NCBI GenBank assembly: GCA_033002965.1
Contig: JAURVB010004912.1
Coordinates: 1 to 64,000, forward strand
Length of the DNA: 64,000 nucleotides
Reading direction: 5' to 3'
Source: Piper betle
Lineage: Eukaryota > Streptophyta > Magnoliopsida > Piperales > Piperaceae
The first letter of the stretch is position 1. Each line of letters opens with the position of its first letter. Positions 1 to 13,600 of the stretch are shown in pieces. The notes below the pieces were generated by a model. That model was given only the letters and a program-made list of their open reading frames with translations. It had not been told where the DNA came from and ran no database searches. The translations under genes were made by a program, and so were the position numbers.

Positions 1-166
1 ATCAATTGTATTCAATAATGGCATCAAGCCATTTATATGTACACAATTAGGAACCTTCTGGATTGCTTGTGCAACAAGCAACACAGAGGAAATAGCCGTT
101 GCTACAGTAACACATACGAAAAACAGAAAATTTACATTTGTTTCTATCTCAATTCTCATCTCTAAT
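1..166 (-). repeat. Copia 3' LTR (partial at window edge)
   Basis: Identical to 4867-5032. The first ~13 bases of this LTR copy lie left of the window. The pol stop codon at 149-151 falls just inside the LTR. Confidence 0.93.
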
Positions 167-2758
167 CTCATCTCTACCCCTCAAGCTGGACATATCCATA
201 ATTCCAAGCTTGCTCAAATTCTTGAAGAAAGGCTGAGTTAGCAATGCCTTTGTGAAAATGTCAGCAACCTGATCTGTTGTGGAGAGATGCCGTGTTTCCA
301 ACTTCTTCAAAGCAACTTGTTCTCTTACAAAATGATAATCAATCTCAATGTGTTTAGTACGAGCATGAAACATAGGATTGACAGAAAGAAACAAAGCCCC
401 CAAATTATCACAATAAAGCACAGGAACATTAGGTTGATGTATGTGAAGATCTTGAATCAAATAAGTGATCCAATTTATTTCTGCTGCAGCAACTGCCATG
501 GCTCGATATTCAGCTTCTGTGCTGGATCTAGAAATAGTTGGTTGTTTCTTGGAGGACCATGAAATACAGTTTGCACCAACAAATGTGCAATACCCTGTAG
601 TTGATCTGCGTGTAGTTTGACAACCTGCCCAATCAGCATCAGCATAGGCTGTCAGTTGAAAATCAGTATTTGAGGTAAGAAAATGCCCATACATCAAGGT
701 GCCTTTAACATATCGCAAAATCCTCTTCACTTGAGCAAGATGAAATTCAGTAGGTTGATGCATATGCTGGCACACCCAATTAACAGCAAACATAATATCA
801 GGCCTTGTAAAAGTTAAATATTGCAATGAACCAACTAATTCTCTATACAAAGTTGGATTGCAGAGTAGAGGAGAATTCTCTGGAATGACAAGCTTGTTAA
901 TCATTGGCGTGGACAATGGCTTACAATCCAGTAACCCTGCTTTCTGAAGTAAGTGCAGAGCGTACCTCTTTTGAGACAAGAAAAGACCAGATGTGAATGT
1001 TTGCACTTGGATACCAAGAAAGTGATGGACTTGTCCAAGATCTGTCATAGCAAACTCCTGACACAGCTGAACCAAAAATTTGTCTAATAGACTTGATGTA
1101 TTTCCAGTAATTAGCATGTCATCCACATATAACAAGAGAATGACAATGTTCTCATCTTGTTTCAAAACGAACAAAGAAGAATCAGCATTGCTTGACAAAA
1201 ATCCTTGAGAAAATAAGAAAGAGCTGAACCTGTTGTACCAAGCCCTTGGCGCCTGCTTAAGACCATATAAGGCTTTCTTAAGTCTGCAAACAGCATTCGG
1301 AAACAATGCATTCTTAAACCCTGGTGGCTGTGACACATAGACAGTTTCTTGCAACTGACCATTAAGGAATGCATTCTTAACATCCATTTGGTGTACAAAC
1401 CAATTTTTGACAGAAGCAAGTGATAAAACAAGTCTTACAGTCGATGGCTTGACAACAGGTGAGAATGTTTCCAAATAATCAACTCCTGGCTGCTGATTAT
1501 AACCTTTTGCAACTAGTCGAGCTTTCAGTCTCTCAATTGTATTGTCAGCATTGTACTTTACTTTAAAAATCCACTTAGTACCAATGATATTCATGTGTTC
1601 ATCCTTATCAACCAACTCCCATGTATCATTTTCCTCCAAAGCAGCTATTTCTTCTTGCATTGCTTTTAACCATCCAGGATGAGAAATTGCAGCCTTTACT
1701 GAATTAGGTTCAGAAATAACTTCAACAGCTGTGGTCAAAGCATACTTCGGATTTGGTTTGAGAATACCTGCTTTGGATCTAGTAATCATGGAGTGGCCTT
1801 CGACATTCTTGGTCTTAGAACAAGATGGAAGTGAAGCCTCACACTCTGGACTACAAGGCAAGCTTTTCTCTTCATTACTGACAGTTGTGGAAGGGGTTAC
1901 TTCAGGAGGATCAGATCGATTTCCTTGATCAGATGAAACCAATGTATCAGCTTGTCTTGATGTGGATGATAGTGTAGTAGGTAAAGGGATAAAATCTAAA
2001 TGAGTAGTAAACTTTGCTGGAGAGGATGAAGCTGAACTGCTATGACCTGTGACAGCAAAAGGAAAAACTTTCTCATCAAAGATCACATGTCTTGACATAT
2101 AGAATCTTCTGGTCTGGGGATTGTAGCACACATAACCCTTATAGGATGTCTTATACCCTAAGAACACACATGGTTGAGATCGTGGCTGAAACTTATTATT
2201 GTTATATGTGCGAAGACATGGAAAACACCTGCAGCCAAACACTCGTAAAGAAGAATAGTCAGGCTCTCTTTTGAACAGTTCAAAAAATGGAGATGAATTG
2301 TTTGGCAACACAGATGACGGCCTCCTATTGAGTATAAATACAGCAGTTTGGAAACTATGTACCCAAAACTGACTTGGAACTTTGCTATGAAATAGCTGAG
2401 CTAGACCAATTTCTACAATGGACCTGTGTCTTCTTTCAGCAACTCCATTCTGTTCAGGAGTATGAGGACAGGTTACTTGATGCAGAATACCTCGCTCAGC
2501 TAGGTAGGTTTGAAGAGCATGGCTTGCAAACTCTCCCCCTCCATCAGTCTGAAGGCATTTTATTTTGGCAGAAAATTGCCTATCAACCAATTGCTCAAAC
2601 AATTTGAAGATAGTAAAGAAACCAGATTTATTATATAGTGGATAGAACCATATAAACCTAGTACAATCATCAACAAAAATGGCAAAGTATCTGAAATTTT
2701 CAGTTGACAGCAGAGGAGCTGGTCCCCATAGATCACAATGAATCTTATTGAAAGGCAC
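149..2758 (-). pseudogene. Copia integrase, reverse transcriptase and RNase H frame
   Basis: This 869-codon frame holds the second part of copia pol. The integrase core comes first (CDLWGP, then TDGGGEF, then PEQNGVAERRH, supplying the D-D-E residues). A long linker follows, then the RVT_2 reverse transcriptase with YVDD in LLLYVDDMLITG, then RNase H with the AYADADWAG and SRSSTEAEYRA motifs and the terminal TKHIEIDYHF motif. All catalytic motifs I looked for are present. The first Met is only the first ATG after the break; the true protein would be continuous with the gag-protease frame upstream, which is offset by one base. Without that continuity it would not be translated normally, so I list it as a broken gene. 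Confidence 0.93.
166..183 (-). other. Copia polypurine tract
   Basis: Purine-rich on the minus strand (core GAGGGGTAGAGATGAG), directly inside the 3' LTR. This is the expected primer position for plus-strand DNA synthesis. The exact LTR junction is uncertain by a few bases. Confidence 0.7.
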
Positions 2759-2778
2759 ATTAGATCTAGCTGCCCTAT

Positions 2779-4518
2779 CTAAAAAGGTAATTTGGTAGAT
2801 TTAGCTAGTTGACAGCTACTACAAACAGCAGAATCAAGCTTTTCAGAGGATGTTTGTATTCGTCCTTGATTCTTCAAAACTTTGAGTGTCTCAAAAGAGC
2901 AATGCCCAAGTCTACAATGCCAAAAGAAATCTGATGTCTTCCTTTGCCGATTTGAATACAGACCAATGTGTTGATCAGATATGATATTGTAGATGCTGCT
3001 TGTTCGAGTGCCAGATAGGATTATTCTTCCAGACCTTCTGTCAGTTGCATGGAATCCCTCAGAGTTAAAAAGAAAAACACAATTGTGATCAGAGGTGAAC
3101 TGACTAATGGACAGCAAATTTTGTTGTAAAGCAGGTACATGTAACACATTAGTTAATCTCACAGGTCCAGAAACAGTATGTATATTAACAGATCCAATAT
3201 GTTCAATACCTAATTGTTTCCCATCACCAATGAACACAACATCTGATTTATCATAGGACACATAATCATCAAATAAGGAGAGATTTCCAGTCATGTGAGA
3301 AGACGCACCTGAATCTGGCAACCATTGATTGACATCAACATCCTGAGCCTGGAATGCACTCAGAGCATGTTGAGCATGTTTAGTTTCATCAGAAGACTTC
3401 TTCTCCTTGAATGTAGTATTTCGTTTGAAACACTTGAATGCAGTATGTCCTGGTTTCCTACAAATCTGGCAGACAGTTTTAAATTTGCGTAATGCTTCTT
3501 TCAGTTCTTCATCAGACTTGACAGGCTGAAAAGGAGATTTGCTTGCATCAGTATTGATAGTAAGCTTGCTTGCTAACTCTGAGGCCAAGGAATTCGTCAT
3601 TGCAGCAGGTTCGAAACCTCGATTCTCTGAAGTGAACTTCTGACCACTTCCTTTTGCCTTTCTATACTTGTTTGCAGCAAAAGCAACTTGTTGTGTTGCC
3701 AAATTTGAATCTTGGAGTAAAATCCTGGATTCGTAGCTATGCAACATTGACAACAGTTCAATATAGTTAGGTAATGGTGGTCTCAACATCATAGTAGTAA
3801 ACATCTGGTAGTTTGCTCCTAAGCCATTCAGCAACCAAAACGATTTCCTATCATCCATTAGTGGTTTGTCGATTGCAGAAAGTTCATCACAAATTGCTTT
3901 GAATTTCAGAAGATAGTCATCAAGAGATTCACAATTGTCTCTTCGTAATGTTTCAAGCTGATGATGTAATGTCAACTCCCTATCCATAGTCTTCTTGTTG
4001 AAGTAATCCTTTAATGATTTCCACACATCTGCAGCTGTATCCAGTCCAACAACTTGACGCAGAATGTCCTCACTCAATGATCCAATTATCCATCCCTTTA
4101 TCAATTTGTCAGTTCTTTTCCATGCCATAAACTCTCCATTAACAGCAATGGAATCAGAAGCACCAATATGTAAAGGAGAAGTTATCGAACCATCAATAAA
4201 ACCAATACAATTCTGTGATTCGATCAGATTTAGAATCTGAGATTCCCATAGCAAAAAATTCTTTGAATTCAACCGAATTGTTACAAACGAGGGAGCATGA
4301 ACATGGATTGGATATGGATAACGAAGTGCATTGTTTAAAAACACAGCATTTGAAGTTGATGATTGACCTGAATTTCCAAACATTGTTTGCCATTGGAGCT
4401 GCAACAATGGATCAACAGGAAACCTCGACATATCAGCAAACATTGATGAAGTGTTTTGATCAGAAGTACTCCCTCTCTGATTATCATGAGTAAAAGTATC
4501 AACTCGATCGTTTGCCAT
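2779..4518 (-). CDS. Copia Gag, protease and pre-integrase frame
   Basis: A 579-codon frame starting with ATG at 4518. Gag (UBN2-like) occupies about residues 60-300. A CCHC zinc knuckle (C-x2-C-x4-H-x4-C, CQICRKPGHTAFKC) is at residues 350-363. The aspartic protease motif DSGASSHMTG is at about 402-411. The pre-integrase zinc region with HCRLGH is near 534. The frame ends in a premature stop directly after the conserved KLPF of the integrase N-terminus, where a homopolymer run is one base out of register with the downstream frame. Apart from that shift the element looks coding-competent. Confidence 0.93.
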   Translation of the reverse strand: MANDRVDTFTHDNQRGSTSDQNTSSMFADMSRFPVDPLLQLQWQTMFGNSGQSSTSNAVFLNNALRYPYPIHVHAPSFVTIRLNSKNFLLWESQILNLIESQNCIGFIDGSITSPLHIGASDSIAVNGEFMAWKRTDKLIKGWIIGSLSEDILRQVVGLDTAADVWKSLKDYFNKKTMDRELTLHHQLETLRRDNCESLDDYLLKFKAICDELSAIDKPLMDDRKSFWLLNGLGANYQMFTTMMLRPPLPNYIELLSMLHSYESRILLQDSNLATQQVAFAANKYRKAKGSGQKFTSENRGFEPAAMTNSLASELASKLTINTDASKSPFQPVKSDEELKEALRKFKTVCQICRKPGHTAFKCFKRNTTFKEKKSSDETKHAQHALSAFQAQDVDVNQWLPDSGASSHMTGNLSLFDDYVSYDKSDVVFIGDGKQLGIEHIGSVNIHTVSGPVRLTNVLHVPALQQNLLSISQFTSDHNCVFLFNSEGFHATDRRSGRIILSGTRTSSIYNIISDQHIGLYSNRQRKTSDFFWHCRLGHCSFETLKVLKNQGRIQTSSEKLDSAVCSSCQLAKSTKLPF

Positions 4519-4841
4519 TCCTACCTTGTGTATTCAAATTAATGCAAACAGATCAAATCAAGCAATCTGATGATCAAGGAACTGTGAAGTTGAATCAACA
4601 CAAACAATACAAATTTGTGATGCAGAACAATGAGTTTTCAACCAGATTAGGAGAGTAAGAGCGTCAAACCCTTTCAAAACTCCCTTTCTTGTGTAACTCT
4701 GATCTTCCACACCAGAGGATCAATCAGCAGAAGCAAGAAAACCAGTGGATTTCCACTGTGATGATGATGCCGACACAGCAAGAACACAGGCGCATTTGAG
4801 AACAGCAATTGATCAAATTGCTGTTGTAAAACCCCTGTGTT

Positions 4842-4853
4842 GCTCTGATACCA
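4842..4853 (-). other. Copia primer-binding site, initiator tRNA-Met type
   Basis: The minus strand reads TGGTATCAGAGC directly next to the LTR end. This is the standard plant copia sequence complementary to the 3' end of initiator methionine tRNA. Confidence 0.93.
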
Positions 4854-5032
4854 TGTTAAGAATTGGATCAATTGTATTCAATAATGGCATCAAGCCATTT
4901 ATATGTACACAATTAGGAACCTTCTGGATTGCTTGTGCAACAAGCAACACAGAGGAAATAGCCGTTGCTACAGTAACACATACGAAAAACAGAAAATTTA
5001 CATTTGTTTCTATCTCAATTCTCATCTCTAAT
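4854..5032 (-). repeat. Copia 5' LTR
   Basis: About 179 bp, short for a plant LTR. On the plus strand it begins TGTTAAG next to the primer-binding site, which is the CA end in element orientation. The outer end is fixed only by where similarity to the other LTR stops. Confidence 0.9.
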
Positions 5033-5798
5033 ATCTATTAATACACATTGATTGGAGTCCTTATAATCGTTCTTATATTATTTTACTTCTTACCTACCGA
5101 GTTCCTATTTCTACTTACCGATAATAAAGAACCATTATATTCATGTTATAATACTACAATCAAGGGAAGACTTTCCATTCATTAAAACAATGGATGCAAT
5201 TAATATTTTAATGAACCAACCAAACAAACCATACAACAATTACATTGCTAATATTCATTCACTAACCAGAGCGAGCGGGCTCCAACTAAATTATTTGAAT
5301 TAAATATAAATTCACTAACCAGAGCAAGTCAAATTTAATCTGTTTCTAATCAAATTACCCCACCCGATTTGGGCTTAAAAACCAGATTGTGATAGAAGGT
5401 TAGAAACATGGCCAATGAGTCAATGACTTGAATAGACACAATGTCTTAATAGATGAACTGAAGTGCAAATATTGTTCCCAATTCCCATACATTTATTGGG
5501 CTGTGGGGATCTTAGCAAAACAAGAACAAAAGGTGGAGCTTCACATAAATCCCATCTCCCTGCTTGTTTTTATATGCAGAATCGGGTAATCCATGACTCA
5601 ATATTTATTGGGCTGTGAGGATATTGGCAAAACAAGAATCGTCTTTTAGACCGAGAGACAAGAAGGCACATTCAAGCAGGGAGTCATATATTAACCAATA
5701 TCTATCTCGGCGTTAAAAACACACATAAGAAGATGACAAATGTCATGGTTTTATTTCATAAATTGTAGCTCCATGCATTTCACAGACAATGCGATTGA
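5033..5798. other. Intergenic region and 3' flank of the epoxide hydrolase gene
   Basis: No coding sequence seen. It contains two imperfect direct repeats: ATTCACTAACCAGAGC near 5257 and 5310, and a TTTATTGGGCTGTG segment near 5492 and 5607. The second half probably includes the 3' UTR of the minus-strand hydrolase gene. Confidence 0.6.
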
Positions 5799-7130
5799 TC
5801 ACACATACTTCTTAAGAAACTCAAGGAGAAGCTCGTTGATCTTGGCTGGGAGCTGCTCCTGCACAAAATGATTCCCTTCGGGCATGAACTTGACATCCAA
5901 ATCAGGAACAACCTCCTTCACCTGGCCACTCCTGATGTAATCTTCCATTCCTGGGAATTTCAGAAAATAATCCTTCTCCCCCATGACAAGCAGCACAGGA
6001 ACTTCAACTTTGGGGTTGTCACCGATATTGGGCACTTTCGTTAGGCTCCTGCGAATCCAGTCACAAGTAAGGGGTAAGAAAAACATGCTCCATCTGATAT
6101 TCACCATCAACAACTACAATAGCTGCCCACCTATATGGGACATGCAGAGCATAATGAAATCCAGATTTCTCATACAAGGCGCCATAAGTTGAGAGATCTT
6201 CCTCACTAAACCAACTGGGCAAGGGGGCAGATGCGTCTACCAGGTCCAAGATCTCCTCATCCTTGCCAGCCACTTGAAGCTCACTCCATGTGAACATGAT
6301 GTAGATTTTCTTTACCACCGTCCTAGCATCAAACCGCCCAAAATCTGCTTCTGCACGTCCAGGCACCTGCTTGTGATGACATGATTGTCATGACCCAATG
6401 AACAACTCTTTCAACATAACGTAAGTGAAAGGAGACAACCATATTATTCAACAACGACAAGTACTAAGAGCTTACTCCGAATCGCATTACATAAAACCCT
6501 TCGGGAAGAGTATCACGCCTGATTAATTTGGGGAGGAAAGGGATGCCTAAAGCTACCACACCCAGCACCCTGTCTGGATGAATGATGGCCTCGTAGTAGG
6601 CTGGTATGGCACCAAAATCTTTAGACACCAGAAATGCCTTTTCCCACCATAGATCGTTGCCCATATGAAAATGAGTTTACTTCATAACAATACTAAATCT
6701 AATAAGATCAATGGAGTCAGAGAAGGAAAATTGGGTACCTTTGGGATGTCAAAGGCATCAAGGATGGCCTGGAGATCCTCCTGGAGGTCATCAAAGGAAG
6801 CGTCCTTCCACTCGTCCTGAGGTGGGTGTTGGGACAGGCCATAGCCTCTCCAGTCCGGGGCAATGGCTCTGTACCCGGCGTTGGCCATGGCCAGCATCTG
6901 GTGGCGCCATGAGTACCAGATTTCCGGGAAGCCGTGCAAGAAGACCACCGCCACTGGCCCTGTATGCAGACCAACAAACTTGGAGGTGAGATAAAATGCA
7001 CATAAAATATGGAAGAGACGAAAAAGATTGTTGTAAGAGAATGATCTATAGTGAAGCTACCGGCCCCAATTTCTGCAACATGAATCTGCAGGCCTCTGAT
7101 CTCTACAAACTTGTGCTGTATCTGCTCCAT
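5799..7130 (-). CDS. Soluble (bifunctional-type) epoxide hydrolase, alpha/beta fold
   Basis: Predicted cytosolic epoxide hydrolase that opens fatty-acid or xenobiotic epoxides to diols. Five exons with GT-AG junctions and matching phases: 7130-7061, 6959-6739, 6637-6476, 6366-6131, 6048-5799, giving 312 residues, the usual size for plant soluble hydrolases without a phosphatase domain. Visible features are the oxyanion motif HGFP (32-35), nucleophile Asp104 in KDFGA, lid tyrosines Tyr146 and Tyr229 as candidates for epoxide activation, acid Asp256 in GEKD, and His290 in EGNHF. KDFGA replaces the commoner HDWGA; to my knowledge this occurs in one plant subgroup. The start is chosen because MEQIQHKFVEIRG matches the family N-terminus. 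A (TA)n tract at 7199-7222 lies about 70 bp upstream and may include the TATA element. Catalytic activity is inferred. Confidence 0.9.
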
Positions 7131-8082
7131 GTCTGGGATCTGGGATGGTAGGGAGTTTTACCTTCGCTTCGGTGGTTTGCCTAATCTTGAGATCACAGAT
7201 ATATATATATATATATATATACATATATATTAGCATTGCTATCTCAGCCCTTCAATTTTAAAATTATAAATTGATTAAAATGACAAAGTAAAGTCCATGT
7301 AGGAGGTTTTGAGACAGTTCGAGCTAGTCACCACTCAACGCGCTCCTTTACTTAAAACAAATGGCAGTTATGCATTTTTATATTTCATGTTTATAAGGAT
7401 AAAATTATAAAGAGAAAAATTAGTATCAGCGATATTCTTGTGTTGGCAATATTTAGCGAGAATCCTTAAATTACAAGGATGGTTGAATAAAGCTGATAAT
7501 TTTGTTAAAGTTACAAAAAATATTAATCATGTGATCAAAATGAATGATTTGATAAACATTACCGACATTACCATATCAGTTGTCACCGATACTAAACAAT
7601 CTCGATTACATACATGAGACGTTAAACAAGGCCAAAAATAAAAATAAAACAAGTTCAAGCCCTCATAAGTCATTACTGTATTTCAAACCATTCGCGAACC
7701 GAGCCCGAGAACACTAGAAGTAAGAGGGCCATGAGCTGAGATCTATCTCGCTCACCAGCTCCGAGTCCGGCCCCAGCCCTAGGTTTGCTCGGTTCAGATA
7801 TTTAGTTGTTCAACGTAGTTAGCTAGCTTCAACAAAGACACGACCCGTCTGCTCTTAAAACCTTTAACAAGAACACGGGCACTATATGAAATTGACTAAA
7901 ACAACCACTGAACTCGGTAATGCAGCAAAACTAGAAGCAAGCTGCAAGTCCAGGGTTTTGGTCCATCATTAAGAATACAACATTATAACGCACCGAGTCT
8001 ATCATCTAACATGAAAAAAAGAACAGGCACACATGAAATGATTGAGCAGGAAAACTTGATGGGTACACTAGGATGAACTATA
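7131..8082. other. Intergenic region between epoxide hydrolase and NAC-alpha genes
   Basis: Holds the (TA)n tract at 7199-7222, an AT-rich stretch to about 7620 that looks like old repeat, and probably the 3' UTR of NAC-alpha from about 7900. No coding sequence seen. Confidence 0.55.
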
Positions 8083-9661
<1,579 letters not shown>

Positions 9662-10626
9662 GGCGACCGGCCGATCACTAAGCTCGCCGCTCCGATCGTC
9701 GCCGGCGGATCAAATCGGCGTCCCGATTTCGAAACCCTGCAACCCCTCGCAAGATGGAGTCCACTTCTTTATCGTGCCGACAATTTTTTTTTAATAAAAA
9801 ACAATCCATGCGGGGCCTACATTTTTCCCGTAAGAATTTACGTCATTTTTAAAATCATGATTACCGTATTTTTTAAAATTATTATTCTTTTTCGGCTACC
9901 ATTACGATTTACGTAACATGAAATAAATAAAAAATTTGTAAAATTTTGTAAATAATAATTCGTGAAAAAACATCCTTCTCTGCCTAAATTAAGACTATAA
10001 GCTTATAGACGTGATAAGAATAATGTCATTTTTATTATTTATTAATCCTCAATGCTGGGTTGGACTGATATTCAAATTTTAAATAAATATAATTTTAATT
10101 TAATTATCTAAATTAAAATTAATTTCACTAATTAAACTAAAACTTGCCTTTGTAAGATCTACCGAGTGCAAGAGTTGACAAAAAATAATTATTTATATTA
10201 AAAAAAACATTTATGGAATCGGAGTTCATTTCATTCTAGTCTATTAAATATATATATCAGATATATTTAAATCTATTAAATTGGATAAAAATATAAATTT
10301 TAATACGACTTAAAATATCTTTTTATAAGATCTATTTAAATTAATTTCGACAAACTTCTAATTAGCGGGTATGAATATATTTACATGTTATTATACTTTT
10401 TAAGTAGTTACAAACTTTTAATTAGCCGATGAATATCAAATATTAACTCTAGATAAAATGTTTTTTTACTTTTTGATTTTTTTACCGCAGTTAATTCCAA
10501 CTTCTTACTCACCCTCTTTGGTAGATCTGAGAATGGAGGAAAGCTGGTCACCACCAGTCCTCTCCCTCACTCCCCTCTCCCCCCAAACCCTACCTCCAAT
10601 GCCGTCCCTCCCCTACCCTCCCCGGC
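9662..10626. promoter_or_regulatory. Divergent intergenic region between NAC-alpha and the DUF7036 gene
   Basis: 965 bp separate the two start codons, so both promoters must lie here. The flanks are GC-rich 5' UTR-like sequence and the middle (about 9780-10450) is very AT-rich. I could not place a convincing TATA box for either gene. Confidence 0.5.
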
Positions 10627-13600
10627 TTGACTCCGGCAGCGGCGCCGGCGGCGGCTCCTGGTGGTGATGGGCAAGCCGGAGGAGGAGCAGGTTCTCGCCG
10701 CGGAGGAGTTGCCGGAGGCCGCGGAGGGGGCGCCGGCCCCGCCGAGCGGTGCCGGTGGGGGAATGCGGTGCGGATCCGGGGCGTCGTGGCGCTGGTGCTG
10801 GGGGCGGCGCTGCTGCTGTCGGCCGTGTTCTGGCTGCCGCCGTTCCTGCGGCGGGACGGCGACCGGTGGGGGCTTGGCGGCGATGGAGCGTTCGGGGGTG
10901 AGTGAAGTGGGCGGGGCTTTGGATGGTTTTTATACGATCCATTGCTTGTATTTTTGTAGTGGCATTGTATATTCGTCATGGTTTGTGTCTCTAGAATCGG
11001 TTGCTTGTATCAAATGCATTTCCTTTTCTAGACACAAAATTGGCAGATTAATGAATTATTTGTTCATATTCGGCTAAAAAAATCTGCTTTCGTTTTTTTG
11101 ACGTACAATCAGTGGGTAGCTGCTGCCAAAAAAATTCCGTTAGATTTAAAGCTCAATGATGTCGTTTATAATCGTTCTACTAGAGGTTGAATTTTGCGGC
11201 ATTATTCATAGCATTGTGTATGTGTGTGTGTATATGACTTGAATGCTATATCTAGCATTATGGTTTGATGGTTGTATTTCTAGAATCAATTGCTTGTGTA
11301 AATACATTTCCTTTTTAAGACACTCCTGAGAAAATTGGCAAATTACTGAATGATATGGTTTATTTGATGTATAGGTAGATACCTGCCATAACTTCTGTTT
11401 CCAAAAGGAGGTCCAGCTGTGTTTTGTGATTTTGAAGGCAATAAGCCTATGTCTGTTTAGCATTACTTTTTGTATTTGGTTTTTAGGATTGGGGAACTGC
11501 CTAGGTAAGGTTTGTGGATATAGACTTTTGTATTCTGTATCATTGATGTACCCTTAGGATTCTTACCAGCCATGTTTTATGTTTCAGCTGACATTGTAGC
11601 GTCATTTAGACTACAAAAGCCAGTCCCTCTTCTGAAGGAGAATACTTTGAAGCTAGAGAGCGACATTTTTGAAGAAATCGAAGCTCCAAATGCAATGGTC
11701 AGTTAATCACGTCCATTGTTCTTCCTATCCCCCATATATGATTCTCACATGGCTTTTAACTGATCAGGTGCTTGTTGTTTCTTTGGAACCTGTTGCTGGA
11801 TCAAATATGACGACTGTGGTTTTTGGGGTTTGGCCTTATGCAAAAGGTTCATCCATATCCCCCTATGGGATAAGCTTAATAAGGGCCTCTTTTCATTCAT
11901 TGGTTATAGATCAATCAACTCTTCACTTAACACCATCCTTGTTCGGGGACTCGTCATTTTTCCAAGTTTTGAAGTTCCCTGGAGGAATAACAGTGACCCC
12001 TCAACAGAGTGCATTTCCTCTGCAGAAGGTGCAGATACTTTTCAACTTCACCTTGAATTTTTCTATTCAACAAATACAAGAGGTCGTCGAGGAGTTGAAG
12101 GACCAGCTCGATTCATTCTTACACCTTACTCAATATGAGGTTTGTTTCTAAAACGACAACAATATTTGCAATTTATTACAATGTTAGTCATCTGTAAGAT
12201 AGTTGATACCTATCAGAACTAGCACCTATTATTTTGTTGTTGACAACTGTTAAATCCATACGAGCCAAGTAGTTATGCTACAAAGTAATTTCCACTTATC
12301 AAGCCAATCATAGGGAATAGGTTCCTTGTCATTGTTCTTGAGTTGGAGTTTAATTATTTTCCCAGCAGAGAAAAATGATCTTTTTATGTCCATGTACATT
12401 ATTCTTCATCATAATTCGTAAGTATTTTTCACAGTTTTCTTTGTATGAGGTCTAAACGTAGATTTCATATTGGTTGACAATAGTATATCAATATAAGAGG
12501 CAAAGTGAAAGTTCACTTGCTACTTTAAGTCAAGGTCATTGCTTTATATTTCTAATCAATTTGAAAATATATCTTTTTGGAACTAAAAGATTGCTTTCAC
12601 ATGCAGATTTTGTACATTAAGTTGACAAATTTACATGGCTCAACAATTGCAATTCCTACTATAGTTCAGGCTTCTGTGTTGCTTGCTGTTGGCAACCGTC
12701 CTCCACCAATACCGAGACTGAAACAGTTAGCGCAAGCAATCAAAGGGTCGCCTAGGGAAAATCTTGGTCTTAGCCATGCTGTATTTGGAAAGGTGAAGCA
12801 GATACAACTCTCTTCATACATGCAACACTCTCTCACGTCAGGTCCTCCAAACATTAGCCAAAATCTAGTACCAACTCCAGCTCCTCTGCCACACCCTGGT
12901 CCTAATCCTCACTTCAGAACCAGGCACCACCACCATCACCATCGACCCCACTATCATCACCAAACTGCCATTCCTGCTCCAAGTCCAACTCCTGTTTCTC
13001 AGCACAATTACCATGCACCACCTCCTGCTAATTGCTGGTTTTGGCCTCACAGGAAACATAAAAGCAAGACACATTTAGACCCGATCCCAGGACCAGCGAT
13101 ATCTCCTTCTGTACATTTTCTTGCTCCATCACCTTCACATGCAGATAAACCATCTTCTCCACTTTCTCACGCTGCGGCTTCTCCTCTGCCAACTGTACGC
13201 TATCCTTCTTCAAATTCTCAGCCTCCATCTTCTCCGCCTGCCACACGTTCACATCCTTCAAGTGGGAGGTCTATGTCCATGGTATCACCATCACCATCAC
13301 CATCTCCATGTAAGTTGTGAAGTTGATTAAATCTGCATATTAGTATGTTTAGAATTGGGCTAAGTGATTACTATGATAAACATGACCAAACGTTTTATCG
13401 CGATTCAATTAAAAATTTAATTTACCTTAGAGGTTTATCATCTTTCCTTTCAAAATCTTGTTGTTGACAAGCAACAAAGGTGTACTCACCAGATGAGAGT
13501 AACTCTTGTGTGGCCTTTAATCTTCAGAAGTATTGTTTAAGAAATTTACATGTCTTCTTTTGACTGCGTGTTCAAGCTCCACACTATTGTTAGTTTGGGA

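Larger units (their letters stand above)
1..5032 (-). mobile_element. Ty1/copia LTR retrotransposon, nearly complete
   Basis: The element reads right to left: LTR (4854-5032), primer-binding site, gag-protease frame, integrase-reverse transcriptase-RNase H frame, polypurine tract, LTR (from position 1, about 13 bases cut off by the window edge). The integrase-before-RT order identifies Ty1/copia. The two LTRs are identical over all 166 comparable bases, so insertion was recent. The coding region is nevertheless split near 2780 by a one-base shift in a homopolymer run, so this copy cannot make a continuous Gag-Pol unless that base is a sequence error. The 5-bp target duplication cannot be checked because the left flank lies outside the window. 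Confidence 0.95.

Noticed and set aside
12840..13320. Separate antisense gene opposite the His/Pro-rich exon
   Set aside because: The minus-strand frames are mirror products of CAC/CCA codon repetition. Splice phase and family similarity support the plus strand only.
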